DNA from: Breoghania corrubedonensis | GTDB taxonomy: Bacteria > Pseudomonadota > Alphaproteobacteria > Rhizobiales > Stappiaceae | Reading direction: 5' to 3' | DNA: 64,000 nucleotides | NCBI RefSeq assembly: GCF_003053845.1 | Contig: NZ_QAYG01000001.1 | Location: forward strand, 1,246,078-1,310,077 | In this document: positions 52,856 through 62,329 of the stretch, one piece after another | Layout: the number at the start of each line of letters is the position of its first letter | How positions within the stretch are numbered: position 1 is the first letter of the stretch | Position numbers and translations under genes: made by a program | The notes under the pieces: generated by a model | Told to the model about the DNA's origin: nothing | Database searches by the model: none | Seen by the model: only the letters and a program-made list of their open reading frames with translations

Positions 52856-53593
52856 TCAGTCCGCCGTTTCGGTCGCCACCAGCTTCCAGTTCGGATCGCG
52901 TTGGGTCACGTCGCGCGAGAATGTCCAGATATCGGTGACATCCACGACCTGGTTCGGGTCGCCTTCGATGATCGCCCCGTCCTCGTTGCGCGTGGCCGAG
53001 ATGATCTTGGAACGGAAGCGCACCGTCACTTGCGCGACGCTCTTCTTCAGCGTCGCCTCGACGATCTCCGCCTTGTCGATGCCGACGAAGGTGAAGGCCA
53101 CGGCTTCCTTGCGCGATTCACGATCGGCGATGGCGGCGACGAAGCCGTCATAGACCTCTTTCGACAGCAGGTTCTTCAAGGTTTTGCGGTCGCCCGCGGC
53201 AAAGGCCGTGACGACCATCTCGTATGCGGATTTGGCGCCTTCGACGAAACTGCGCGGATCGAAGGATCCGTCGGAGGAAATGATCGCCCGCAGCGCCTCG
53301 TTGAGGGCACTGCCAGCCGGCGCGACCTTTTCGAGCCGCCGGTCGAGCGAAGTCTTGCCGGCCTCGTCATCTTCTTCGGTGCGCGAGGGCAGCGAGACGA
53401 CATTGTCGTTCGTGTCGCCCTGTTCGCCTGTATCCTGCGTGCCTTCGCCTTTCTGGCGCGGGGCCTGCGAATAGGGGTCGAAGGGTGGACGTTCGCTGCC
53501 CGTACGCCGGCCAAGGACGCTGCGCAATTTGAACAGGATCACGACGGCCAGTACGAGAAAGATGATGCTGTAGACGTCGAGAAAACCACTCAT
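52856..53593 (-). CDS. Tim44/TimA family inner-membrane-associated protein
   Basis: 245 aa. One N-terminal membrane helix (about 5-22, VYSIIFLVLAVVILFKLRSVLGRRTG) is followed by a charged linker and a Tim44-like domain (about 90-240; FVEGAKSAYEMVVTAFAAGDRKTLKNLLSKEVYDGF, ...VTDIWTFSRDVTQRDPNWKLV). It is the bacterial relative of the mitochondrial import subunit Tim44, found in alphaproteobacteria and thought to help membrane-protein biogenesis. First gene of the tim44-mltA-smr-XRE row, divergent from fxsA, which is also its usual neighbour. Confidence 0.93.
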   Translation of the reverse strand: MSGFLDVYSIIFLVLAVVILFKLRSVLGRRTGSERPPFDPYSQAPRQKGEGTQDTGEQGDTNDNVVSLPSRTEEDDEAGKTSLDRRLEKVAPAGSALNEALRAIISSDGSFDPRSFVEGAKSAYEMVVTAFAAGDRKTLKNLLSKEVYDGFVAAIADRESRKEAVAFTFVGIDKAEIVEATLKKSVAQVTVRFRSKIISATRNEDGAIIEGDPNQVVDVTDIWTFSRDVTQRDPNWKLVATETAD

Positions 53594-53931
53594 GTCCCGC
53601 TACCGGCTGTGCTGTCTTCGGGTGGCGACGTCGCCTTCCGGCCATACCCAGACAATTCCCTGACACCGCACGGTCAAGTTCCGGGCGTCAACACCAGGGC
53701 AGGGTCGGAAAGTCCGTCACCGCTATCCTCTTTATGTAAGTCACCTTGAACCAGCATCCAACGCCCAGCACAAGCCCCGTATGCCGATTGCCGCAAAAAC
53801 GTGGGCGAAACCGTCGGGAAATTTCGCATACTATTTCCCAAGGCAAGCGTTTCTCCGGCTATCGCGCGCATCTGCCGCTGGCATCCCGGCGCTTTGACAC
53901 CTATGTAAGCCGCGAACACTTGCGAGGCACG

Positions 53932-54420
53932 ATGAGACCCGGACTGCTTTTACCCATCGCCCTTCTCGGGATTCCGATCCTCGAGATTACCGTCTTCATT
54001 CAGGTCGGCAGCCTCATCGGCGTCTTCCCGACACTGGCGATGATCTTCGTCACCGCCGTCATCGGTACCGCGCTCCTGCGCTATCAGGGCTTCTCGCTGC
54101 TCACCCGCATTCGCGCGGAGATGGATGCCGGGCGCATACCGGGCGCCGAGCTCGGCCACGGCGCGATGATCCTTGTCGCCGGCGTGCTGCTGCTCACCCC
54201 TGGCTTCGTCACCGACACGATCGGCTTTCTGCTCTTCGTTCCCGCCGTGCGTTCCGCGCTCTGGCGCTTCATCGCGCGTCACGTTGTCGTGATCGACATG
54301 GCCCGTGGCGGCGCGCAGACGGCGAGTCCGCGCGATCCGGTAGTCGACCTCGATGAGGAAGAATGGAGCCGGAAGCCGGGAAACCCGGAAACACCGTGGA
54401 ACAACAAACGCTTGAACTAA
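53932..54420 (+). CDS. fxsA: FxsA family membrane protein
   Basis: 162 aa with hydrophobic helices in the first 115 residues (LLPIALLGIPILEITVFIQVG; FPTLAMIFVTAVIGTALLRYQG; AGVLLLTPGFVTDTIGFLLFVPAVR). This is the conserved FxsA pattern, with a short hydrophilic tail. Overproduced E. coli FxsA relieves F-plasmid exclusion of phage T7; the normal role is unknown. The ATG at 53932 begins MRPGLLLPIAL; a longer frame upstream is not conserved-looking. It is divergent from tim44. Confidence 0.92.
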   Translation: MRPGLLLPIALLGIPILEITVFIQVGSLIGVFPTLAMIFVTAVIGTALLRYQGFSLLTRIRAEMDAGRIPGAELGHGAMILVAGVLLLTPGFVTDTIGFLLFVPAVRSALWRFIARHVVVIDMARGGAQTASPRDPVVDLDEEEWSRKPGNPETPWNNKRLN

Positions 54421-54588
54421 AACCCAAGTGCCTGTCGGGTTGGCGGATGGCGGCATTAAGTTTAACACCTAAAATGCAACCGATTCAGGCTGCCGTCAGG
54501 CGACTTTCACAGAAGATCGCCTTATGTTCCAGCCTCGATTGGCGGTCTTGCGCAGCTTCGCGCTCCCGCTCTAAGGGGTGATGAGGTC

Positions 54589-55641
54589 ATGACGTCTGCA
54601 CGGATCGACTGGGTCGACTATGCGAAGGGCTTCTGCATCGTCGCGGTGGTGATGATGCATTCCACGCTCGGCGTGGAGAAGGCCGCCGAGGCCACCGGCT
54701 GGATGGGCCACGTGGTGGAATTCTGCCGCCCCTTCCGCATGCCCGACTTCTTCATGATCTCCGGGCTCTTCCTCGCCAATGTCATCGACCGCGACTGGCG
54801 CACCTATCTCGACCGCAAGGTCGTCCACTTCGCCTACTTCTACGTCTTGTGGGTGACGATCCAGTTCGCGCTGAAGGCGCCGGTCTTCGCGGCTGAGCTG
54901 GGCTGGCAGGGCGCGGGCCTGGCCTATCTGGCGGCCTTCGTGCAGCCCTTCGGCACGCTGTGGTTCATCTACATGCTGCCGATCTTCTTCGTCGTCGCCA
55001 AGGCCGCGCGCGCGGCCCGCATTCCCTGGCAGATCATGCTGGGCCTCGGCGTTGCGCTGGAGATCGTCCACGCCGCCGGCGCCTCGGCCGGCCTGTCGCC
55101 GTTTCCCACCGGCGCGGTGCTGATCGACGAATTCGCCGCCCGCTTCGTCTATTTCTACACCGGCTATGTCGCCGCCCCGCACATCTTCCGCCTCGCCGCC
55201 TGGGCGATGGCGAACGTGCCGAAAGCGCTTTCCGGCCTTCTCGCCTGGGGCCTCGTCAACGGCGCCGTCGTGGCGGCCGGCCTTTCGCTTTATCCGGTCG
55301 TGTCGCTGGCTCTGGGGGCGGCGGGCGCCTGCGCGGTCATTCTCGTCTCCGCGCTGCTGTCGCTCCTCCATCGCGCGGAGGTCTTGCGCTTCTTCGGCCA
55401 GAACTCGATCGTCATCTACCTGGCGTTCTTCCTGCCGATGGGCGTCTCGCGGGCGCTGCTGCTGAAATTCGCCCCCTTCCTCGATCTCGGCACGATCTCG
55501 CTGATGGTCACGGCGGCCGGCGTCCTCGGCCCTGTCGTCTTCTTCCTCCTGGTGCACAACACCCGCCTGGCGTTCCTCTTCCGGCGCCCGGCCTGGGCCC
55601 ATCTCCGTGCGCCGAAACCGGCCTTGCAGCCGGCGGAGTAG
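54589..55641 (+). CDS. Acyltransferase 3 family membrane protein
   Basis: 350 aa, highly hydrophobic with about ten membrane helices. It begins RIDWVDYAKGFCIVAVVMMHST, the acyltransferase 3 signature with the conserved His in helix 1, followed by EFCRPFRMPDFFMISGLFLA. Family members O-acylate exported glycans or lipids. No glycan cluster surrounds it, so the acceptor is unknown. It precedes polA by 87 bp. Confidence 0.87.
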   Translation: MTSARIDWVDYAKGFCIVAVVMMHSTLGVEKAAEATGWMGHVVEFCRPFRMPDFFMISGLFLANVIDRDWRTYLDRKVVHFAYFYVLWVTIQFALKAPVFAAELGWQGAGLAYLAAFVQPFGTLWFIYMLPIFFVVAKAARAARIPWQIMLGLGVALEIVHAAGASAGLSPFPTGAVLIDEFAARFVYFYTGYVAAPHIFRLAAWAMANVPKALSGLLAWGLVNGAVVAAGLSLYPVVSLALGAAGACAVILVSALLSLLHRAEVLRFFGQNSIVIYLAFFLPMGVSRALLLKFAPFLDLGTISLMVTAAGVLGPVVFFLLVHNTRLAFLFRRPAWAHLRAPKPALQPAE

Positions 55642-55728
55642 GCAAGGCACGCCCCTCATCGGAGTGAAAAACCGCGCGGCCCCGACTTCGCCCTTTCCAT
55701 GGGCGTGCGGCATGGGCATGATCCGCCC

Positions 55729-58662
55729 ATGTCCAGCGAATCCTCACCTTCCCTCAAGGCCGGCGATCACGTCTTTCTGGTCGATGGCTCGTCCTACATC
55801 TTCCGCGCCTATCACGCGCTGCCCCCGCTCACGCGCAAGTCCGACGGGCTGCCGGTGGGCGCCGTCGCGGGCTTCTGCAACATGTTGTGGAAGCTTCTGC
55901 AGGAGGCGGACGAGACGGCCGCCGGCGTCACGCCGACCCATATAGCGGTGATCTTCGATCATTCCGCCAAGACCTTCCGAAACGAGATCTACGACCAGTA
56001 CAAGGCCCAGCGGCCGGAGCCGCCGGAAGATCTGATCCCGCAGTTCGGCATCATCCGCGATGCCGTGCGCGCCTTCAACGTCGCCTCGATCGAGCAGCCG
56101 GGCTATGAGGCCGACGACATCATCGCCACCTATGCCTGCCAGGCGGTGGAGGCGGGCGCCGATGTCACCATCATCTCTTCCGACAAGGACCTGATGCAGC
56201 TCGTCGGTCCGCATGTGATCATGCTGGACACGATGAAGAACAAGCGCATCGCCGAGCCCGAGGTCTTCGAAAAGTTCGGCGTCGCGCCCGACAAGGTGGT
56301 GGACGTGCAGTCGCTCGCCGGCGACAGCGTCGACAACGTGCCGGGCGTTCCCGGCATCGGCGTCAAGACCGCGGCCCAGCTCATCAACGAATACGGCGAT
56401 CTGGAAACGCTGCTTTCGCGCGCCTCCGAGATCAAGCAGACCAAGCGCCGCGAAAACCTGATCGAATTCGCCGATCAGGCGCGCATTTCCCGCCGGCTGG
56501 TCGAGCTCGACTGCAACACGCCGGTGGACGTGCCGCTCGCCGATGCCGCCGTGCGCAAGCTCGACGGCGAGAAGGCGCTGGCCTTCCTGAAGGCGATGGA
56601 ATTCACCACGCTGACGCGCCGCGTGGCGGAGACGGCCGGCAAGGACGCCGGCACGGTCGAGGCCGCCGACCTCGCTATCAAGGGCTGGGACGCGCCGGAA
56701 ACGGCGGCGCCCTCCGGCAGCTCCGAAAAATCCGTAGCCTCCCCCGCCTCCGGCGCCGGTCCCGCTGCACTCGCGGAGGCACGCGCGGCCGAGATCCGGG
56801 CGATCCCGCTCGACGCCTCGGCCTATGAATGCGTGCGCGATGTGGCCCGCCTGAAGGCCTGGATCGAGGACGCGTTCGAGACCGGCTTCGTCGCGGTCGA
56901 TACCGAGACCACCTCGCTCGATCCGATGGAGGCCGAACTCGTCGGCGTTTCGCTTTCCACCGCGCCGGGCAAGGCCTGCTACATTCCGCTCGGCCACCGC
57001 GACGGCGAGGGCGATCTGCTGGGCGGCGGCGGGCTTCTGGAAGGCCAGATCCCGCTGAAGGAAGCGATTGACCTCCTCAAACCCCTGCTGGAGGACGCAG
57101 CCGTCCTCAAGATCGCGCAGAACCTCAAGTACGACTGGGTGATCCTGAAGCGCCTCGGTATCGAGGTCGCGCCCTATGACGACACGATGCTGCTCTCCTA
57201 CACGCTCGATGCGGGGTTGCAGGGCGGCAACGGCATGGACGCGCTGTCGGAGCGCTGGCTCGGCCACACGCCGATCAAGTACGAGGACGTCTGCGGCAAG
57301 GGCAAGTCGGCCGTCACCTTCGACAAGATCGCGCTCGACAGGGCCTGCTCCTACGCAGCCGAGGATGCCGACGTCACGCTCAGGCTCTGGCAGGTGCTGA
57401 AATGCCGGCTGCCGGGCGAGACCATGACCACCGTCTACGAGACGCTGGAGCGCCCGATGGTGCCGGTTCTCTCGCGCATGGAAATGCGCGGCATCCATGT
57501 CGACCGGCAGATGCTGTCGCGCCTTTCAGGCGAACTCGCGCAAGGCGCGGCGGCGCTCGAGGCGGAAATCCACGAGATGGCGGGCGAGACCTTCAACATC
57601 GGCTCGCCCAAGCAGCTCGGCGACCTGTTGTTCGGCCGCCTGGGCCTGCCCGGCGGCAAGAAGACCAAGACCGGCGCCTGGTCCACCTCCGTCTCCGTAC
57701 TGGAGGATCTGGCGGCCGAGGGCCATCCGTTGCCGGTCAAGATCGTGGAATGGCGCCAGCTCACCAAGCTGCGCTCCACCTACACGGACGCCCTGCCGGA
57801 CCATATCAACCGGGAGACCGGCCGCGTCCACACCTCCTATTCGCTTGCCTCGACCACGACGGGGCGGCTGTCCTCGTCGGAGCCGAACCTGCAGAACATT
57901 CCGGTGCGCACCGAGGCCGGCCGCAAGATCCGCAAGGCATTCGTGGCGGCGGAAGGATCCAAGCTGCTGTCGGCCGACTACTCCCAGATCGAGCTGCGCG
58001 TGCTCGCCCACATGGCCGAGATCCCGCAGCTGGTGAAGGCGTTCGCCGACGGGCTCGACATCCACGCGATGACGGCCTCTGAAATCTTCAACGTGCCGGT
58101 CAAGGACATGGATCCGATGGTGCGCCGTCGCGCCAAGGCCATCAATTTCGGCATCATCTACGGCATTTCCGCCTTCGGGCTCGCCAACCAGCTGGGCATC
58201 TCGCGCGGCGAGGCGGGCGACTACATCAAGACCTATTTCGAGCGCTTCCCCGGCATCCGCGACTACATGGAAGAGATGAAGCGCCAGGTTCACGCCAACG
58301 GCTATGTGACGACGATCTTCGGCCGCAAGGCGCACTACCCGGACGTCAACACCAAGAACCCGAACATGCGTCAGTTCTACGAGCGTGCGGCCATCAACGC
58401 GCCGATACAAGGCTCCGCCGCCGACATCATCCGCCGCGCCATGGTGCGCATGGAGGACACGCTGGCCGCCTCGAAGCTCTCGGCGAAGATGCTGCTTCAG
58501 GTGCACGACGAACTGATCTTCGAGGTGCCGGACGAGGAGGTGGACGCCACCATCCCGCTGGTCGCCCGCACCATGGAGGACGCGCCCTCGCCCGCGCTGT
58601 CGCTACGCGTTCCGCTACAGGTCGACGCCCGCGCCGCGCAGAACTGGGACGAGGCGCACTGA
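55729..58662 (+). CDS. polA: DNA polymerase I
   Basis: 977 aa, full length. The 5'-3' exonuclease (about 1-290) starts VFLVDGSSYIFRAYHALPPL. The 3'-5' exonuclease (about 370-560) keeps all proofreading motifs: VAVDTETTSLDP, AQNLKYDWVIL and YAAEDADVTLRLW. The polymerase domain has motif A DYSQIELRVLAH, motif B RRRAKAINFGIIYG and motif C QVHDELIFE. Two ATGs are possible; the one at 55729 (MSSESSPSLKAGD) is closer to the conserved start than 55699. A proline/serine/alanine-rich linker lies between the nuclease domains. Confidence 0.97.
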   Translation: MSSESSPSLKAGDHVFLVDGSSYIFRAYHALPPLTRKSDGLPVGAVAGFCNMLWKLLQEADETAAGVTPTHIAVIFDHSAKTFRNEIYDQYKAQRPEPPEDLIPQFGIIRDAVRAFNVASIEQPGYEADDIIATYACQAVEAGADVTIISSDKDLMQLVGPHVIMLDTMKNKRIAEPEVFEKFGVAPDKVVDVQSLAGDSVDNVPGVPGIGVKTAAQLINEYGDLETLLSRASEIKQTKRRENLIEFADQARISRRLVELDCNTPVDVPLADAAVRKLDGEKALAFLKAMEFTTLTRRVAETAGKDAGTVEAADLAIKGWDAPETAAPSGSSEKSVASPASGAGPAALAEARAAEIRAIPLDASAYECVRDVARLKAWIEDAFETGFVAVDTETTSLDPMEAELVGVSLSTAPGKACYIPLGHRDGEGDLLGGGGLLEGQIPLKEAIDLLKPLLEDAAVLKIAQNLKYDWVILKRLGIEVAPYDDTMLLSYTLDAGLQGGNGMDALSERWLGHTPIKYEDVCGKGKSAVTFDKIALDRACSYAAEDADVTLRLWQVLKCRLPGETMTTVYETLERPMVPVLSRMEMRGIHVDRQMLSRLSGELAQGAAALEAEIHEMAGETFNIGSPKQLGDLLFGRLGLPGGKKTKTGAWSTSVSVLEDLAAEGHPLPVKIVEWRQLTKLRSTYTDALPDHINRETGRVHTSYSLASTTTGRLSSSEPNLQNIPVRTEAGRKIRKAFVAAEGSKLLSADYSQIELRVLAHMAEIPQLVKAFADGLDIHAMTASEIFNVPVKDMDPMVRRRAKAINFGIIYGISAFGLANQLGISRGEAGDYIKTYFERFPGIRDYMEEMKRQVHANGYVTTIFGRKAHYPDVNTKNPNMRQFYERAAINAPIQGSAADIIRRAMVRMEDTLAASKLSAKMLLQVHDELIFEVPDEEVDATIPLVARTMEDAPSPALSLRVPLQVDARAAQNWDEAH

Positions 58663-58786
58663 GGGCCGCGCCCGCCCCGGACGATGACACGCCATCGCCG
58701 CAAATCGTTCCTACATAGCGAAATGACGGGTATGGAGATCGGCTCCGGCCGGCCCGCGCCGCAGGAACGTGTCACGGAGTAGCGCG

Positions 58787-59020
58787 ATGACCGATGTGCC
58801 GGAAGGATGGCAGGTCTACAAGGGCAAGGGCGTAGAGGGAAAGACGCGTGAGGAACGCGCCGCCAGGCTGAAGAAGCGCTTTTCTTCCGTGTCCGATCAT
58901 TCCCTGCCAAAGCAGCGCCGCCCGATCGGCCGTTCGATGCGTCAGGTCGCGCTTGTCGCCCTGATCGCGCTTCTCGTCGTAGCCGCATGGAAGACCATGC
59001 CCGGCGGCAGTCCGTTCTGA
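58787..59020 (+). CDS. Small single-pass membrane protein of unknown function
   Basis: 77 aa from the ATG at 58787, preceded by GGAG. A hydrophilic, basic N-terminal part (KTREERAARLKKRFSSVSDHSLPKQRRPIG) is followed by one C-terminal membrane helix (VALVALIALLVVAAWKTM), suggesting a tail-anchored topology with the N-terminus in the cytoplasm. I recognise no family. It lies between polA and a convergent metallopeptidase gene. Confidence 0.6.
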   Translation: MTDVPEGWQVYKGKGVEGKTREERAARLKKRFSSVSDHSLPKQRRPIGRSMRQVALVALIALLVVAAWKTMPGGSPF

Positions 59021-59033
59021 GCGTCACGCGTCC

Positions 59034-59786
59034 TCAGCCGTAGCTGTGCAACTCGCTGCCGTAGCGCCTGAGCCATTCGCGCGCCTTTTCCGTTTCCGCG
59101 AAGAGACCCTCCGTCACCGCCCAGAAGCGGGCGGAATGGTTCATCTCGACGAGGTGTGCCACCTCGTGAGCGGCGACGTAGTCGAGCACAAAGGCCGGCG
59201 CCAGAACCAGCCGCCAGGAGAAATTGAGCTTGCCCTTCGCCGTGCATGAGCCCCAGCGCGAGCGCGTGTCGCGGATGGAGATGCCGGTCGGCCGGCGCGC
59301 GCGCGGAAAATCCCGGTTCAGCGCCGCGGCGTGGCGCTCCACGGCCTGCGTGAGGTCCGCCCGCGCCTCCTTTTTCAGAAAATCCGTCAGCCTGCGCGCA
59401 ATATGCGGCTCCTGGCCGGAAACCACGAGGCAGGGGCCGTCCACCGCCGCCAGTTGCGTGACCGTGCCGCGCGTCGCCGGGCGGTGCTCGATGAGGTGGG
59501 GAATGCCGCGCAGCGGCACCGTGGCACCGGCACAAAAGGGCTGGATGGCCGGCATCTTCCTCATTCGCTCGGCCAGCCAGCCGCGATGATCCTCGGCGAA
59601 GGTGCGCGCGGTCCTGAAGGTGCCGCGCTCGGGGATCGTCAGAACGGGGTCGCCGCCGGAAGCGGGAAGCCGCAACGTGTAGCGTCGCGCACGCGCGTTG
59701 CGCCGAACGTCGACGCGGACCGCGCGGCCCTCGATCTCGAGCATCAGGTGATCCGGGGCGTCAGAGCCTGGACGAAAGAAACGCAT
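59034..59786 (-). CDS. YgjP-like (M48/DUF45) zinc metallopeptidase
   Basis: 250 aa from the ATG at 59786; a TTG at 59804 would add six residues. The zinc motif HEVAHLVEMNHSARFWAVTE (HExxH followed by NHSxxFW) and the preceding RDTRSRWGSCTAKGKLNFSWRLVLAP are hallmarks of the YgjP-like/DUF45 family. The N-terminal part is a beta-rich domain (RVDVRRNARARRYTLRLPASG). Cytoplasmic, no signal peptide. Its natural substrate is unknown. Confidence 0.9.
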   Translation of the reverse strand: MRFFRPGSDAPDHLMLEIEGRAVRVDVRRNARARRYTLRLPASGGDPVLTIPERGTFRTARTFAEDHRGWLAERMRKMPAIQPFCAGATVPLRGIPHLIEHRPATRGTVTQLAAVDGPCLVVSGQEPHIARRLTDFLKKEARADLTQAVERHAAALNRDFPRARRPTGISIRDTRSRWGSCTAKGKLNFSWRLVLAPAFVLDYVAAHEVAHLVEMNHSARFWAVTEGLFAETEKAREWLRRYGSELHSYG

Positions 59787-59988
59787 CGGCGGATCCGCAA
59801 GCAATCAGGGGCGATTCGCAAGCGCCAAGTATAGCCGCCGGCCGGGCGCGAGGCCCGGTAATAGGGCTCCCGCCATCGCCGTGATCATCGAAAAACGTGT
59901 CGCGCTCCGTCACGGGCGCCCACATGGCGAAAGCGGACCCGTGGGGGCCCGCGTTCTGCTGCGTGCAACGGCGCCAGGTCCGCAGCAT

Positions 59989-60417
59989 TCACATGGCGGC
60001 GGAAGGCTCCGCTCCGCCCCTGTTGCGGCGTTTCGACATGAACTGGTCGAATTCTTCGCGATCGCGGGCGTGGCGCAGATTGGCGAGAAAATCGTCGAAT
60101 TCCGCGCGCATCTCGTCAAGCCGCCGGCGCTCATCCTCCAGCCGCTCCAACTCGCTATCGCGATACTCGTCGAAGGCGCCGTTGCCGGTGCGTCCGCCGC
60201 CCATGCCGAATTCCGTTCGCCCGAATTCCGTTCGCATGGAGCGAACGCCGTCGCGAAAGTCATCGCGCACACCGCCAAAAGCCTTGTGCAGGTGATCGCC
60301 CCACAGGATGTAGGCGATCATGGCGAGGCCCAGCGGCCAGTAAAAGACAAAGCCCAGGATCATCAAGGTGATTGTGAGCGGCGTCCATGCCGGACGTAAA
60401 GGTCCGCACTGTGTCAT
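59989..60417 (-). CDS. DUF2852 membrane protein
   Basis: 142 aa from the ATG at 60417 (MTQCGPLRPAWTPLTITLMILGFVFYWPLGLAMIAYILWGD). One or two membrane helices in the first 45 residues are followed by a charged, coiled-coil-prone region (DSELERLEDERRRLDEMRAEFDDFLANL) ending in FDQFMSKRR. This is the alphaproteobacterial DUF2852 pattern; the function is unknown. A short internal duplication, TEFGR-TEFG, is visible. Confidence 0.85.
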   Translation of the reverse strand: MTQCGPLRPAWTPLTITLMILGFVFYWPLGLAMIAYILWGDHLHKAFGGVRDDFRDGVRSMRTEFGRTEFGMGGGRTGNGAFDEYRDSELERLEDERRRLDEMRAEFDDFLANLRHARDREEFDQFMSKRRNRGGAEPSAAM

Positions 60418-60542
60418 CGTACCTTCCCCAATTGCCCAACCCTGAATGGACTTGGGGGCGAGGGGATGTTGTTTCAAGAACGTGCGAAAGCGGCCCGTGG
60501 CGCGTCTCCGGGTCGCTTTTGCGCCGCCTCAGGGCAGGTCTC

Positions 60543-62171
60543 TCACGTCAACGCCTTCGCCTGCGCCACCCAGTCGTCACGTTCGGCGCGGCCGCGCAAG
60601 GTCAGCTTTTCGTCGAGTTCGACGAGTTGCGCCTCGCTGAGGCTCGCGATCTGCCTGAAATGATAGATCCCGGCCCCGTTCAGAGCCATCGCCAGCTTCG
60701 GGCCGATGCCGGAGATGCGTTTGAGATCGTCCGGCGCGCCTTCCGGTGCGGATAATGTGATCGCAGCAAGGCCGGCCGGGACAGCCTGAAGCCGGGCGGC
60801 GACCGGTTTGGCCGCGCGTGGGGCGGCCGGCCTGGGTGCTGGCACGACACCCGATCGCCCCGACGCGGCGGCGGAAACGGCGACACGGGCCGGGGACGAA
60901 GCGGAGACGTTCCTGTCCGGCGTGCGGTTGGAGCGGATGAAATCGGCGATCCGCGGCGCGATCTCGGAGCGGAAGCGCGAGCCGTTGAAGACGCCATAGT
61001 GGCCGACGCCTTCCTGCATGTAATGGGCGCGCCTGTCATCGGGAATGTTGCAGCAGAGCGTGTGCGCCGCGCGCGTCTGGCCGATGCCGGATATGTCGTC
61101 CTTCTCGCCTTCGATGGTGAGCAATGCGGTGTTTCGCACGGCCGCAGGATCCACCGGCCGGTCGCGGTGCATCATTTCGCCCTTCGGCAGGGCGTGGTCG
61201 ATGAAGACCGTCTCCACCGTCTGGAGATAGAACTCGGCGGTCAGGTCCATCACCGCCATGTACTCGTCGTAGAACTCGCGGTGCTTTTCCGCGTTGTCGC
61301 CGTCGCCGGTGACGAGATGATTGAAGAACTCGTGATGGGCGATCATGTGCCGGTCGAGGTTCATGCTCATGAAGCCGGAAAGTTGCAGAAAGCCGGGATA
61401 GACCTCTCGCATGAAGCCCGGCAGCGGGAAAGGCACCTGCATGATCACGTTGCGCTTGAACCAGTCGATACCGTTGGCCACCGCCAGATCGTTGACGGCG
61501 GTCGGGCTTTCGCGCGTGTCGATCGGCCCGCCCATCAGCGTCATCGTGTTGGGGGCGTACGGATCGCCGTCCGCCTCCATCACGCAGACAGCCGCGAGCA
61601 CCGGCACGGCGGGCTGGCACACCGCCATCACATGGGTATCGCCGCCCAGCCGGTGCAGCATCGAAATGACGTAGTCGATATAGTCGTCGAGGTCGAAAAG
61701 ACCTTCGGAAAGCGGGACCTGGCGGGCATCTATCCAGTCGGTGACATAGACGTCATGCGTCGGCAGAAAGGCCTCCACCGTGCCGCGCAGCAGGGTCGCG
61801 TAGTGGCCAGACATGGGCGCGACGATCAACAGCTTGGGATCGTTGCGCGGCTTTTCCAGGGCACGCTGGAAGCGGATCATCCGGCAGAAGGGCCGCTGCC
61901 AGACGATCTCTTCGTGCACCGGCACCTTCAGGCCGCCGACGCGGGTGAACTCGAACCCGAAACCGGGTTTGCCGTAGCGGCGCGTGATACGCTCGAACAG
62001 TTCGCAGCCCGCCGCGATGTTGCGTCCGACAGGCGTATGCGCGGCAGGATTGAGCGGGTTCTTGAAATAGAGACGGGTGACATCGACGGCTGCGCGCATG
62101 GGACTGAGCGCTGCGTGGTTCATCTCGTAAAGCTGATAATAGGGTACCTGCATGAAGTCATGAAGATTCAT
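60543..62171 (-). CDS. phaZ: Intracellular polyhydroxyalkanoate depolymerase with C-terminal HhH domain
   Basis: 542 aa from the ATG at 62171. The depolymerase part (about 1-415) fits the PhaZ family that degrades stored PHB granules: it uses a cysteine nucleophile (VMAVCQPAVP), Asp in GEKDDISG and His in EGVGHYGVFNG. The C-terminal extension is a low-complexity Ala/Pro linker followed by a helix-hairpin-helix (LKRISGIGPKLAMALNGAGIYHFRQIASL...). The latter resembles the tail of alphaproteobacterial NuoE-type proteins. Classical PhaZ enzymes are about 410-420 aa, so the HhH is an addition. Confidence 0.92.
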   Translation of the reverse strand: MNLHDFMQVPYYQLYEMNHAALSPMRAAVDVTRLYFKNPLNPAAHTPVGRNIAAGCELFERITRRYGKPGFGFEFTRVGGLKVPVHEEIVWQRPFCRMIRFQRALEKPRNDPKLLIVAPMSGHYATLLRGTVEAFLPTHDVYVTDWIDARQVPLSEGLFDLDDYIDYVISMLHRLGGDTHVMAVCQPAVPVLAAVCVMEADGDPYAPNTMTLMGGPIDTRESPTAVNDLAVANGIDWFKRNVIMQVPFPLPGFMREVYPGFLQLSGFMSMNLDRHMIAHHEFFNHLVTGDGDNAEKHREFYDEYMAVMDLTAEFYLQTVETVFIDHALPKGEMMHRDRPVDPAAVRNTALLTIEGEKDDISGIGQTRAAHTLCCNIPDDRRAHYMQEGVGHYGVFNGSRFRSEIAPRIADFIRSNRTPDRNVSASSPARVAVSAAASGRSGVVPAPRPAAPRAAKPVAARLQAVPAGLAAITLSAPEGAPDDLKRISGIGPKLAMALNGAGIYHFRQIASLSEAQLVELDEKLTLRGRAERDDWVAQAKALT

Positions 62172-62329
62172 CGCCGACGTCCCCTTCGTCATTTTTGCAA
62201 TGCAACATGTTAAGAGGAGATCGACGGTCAACGCAACTGAAAGCGACACCGGATCGGGCAATTGCCTATTTAGGTGGCAAAAGTAATGGCGCAATTGGCA
62301 TAGCAGATGTCGGGATCAAGCATCGCGGC

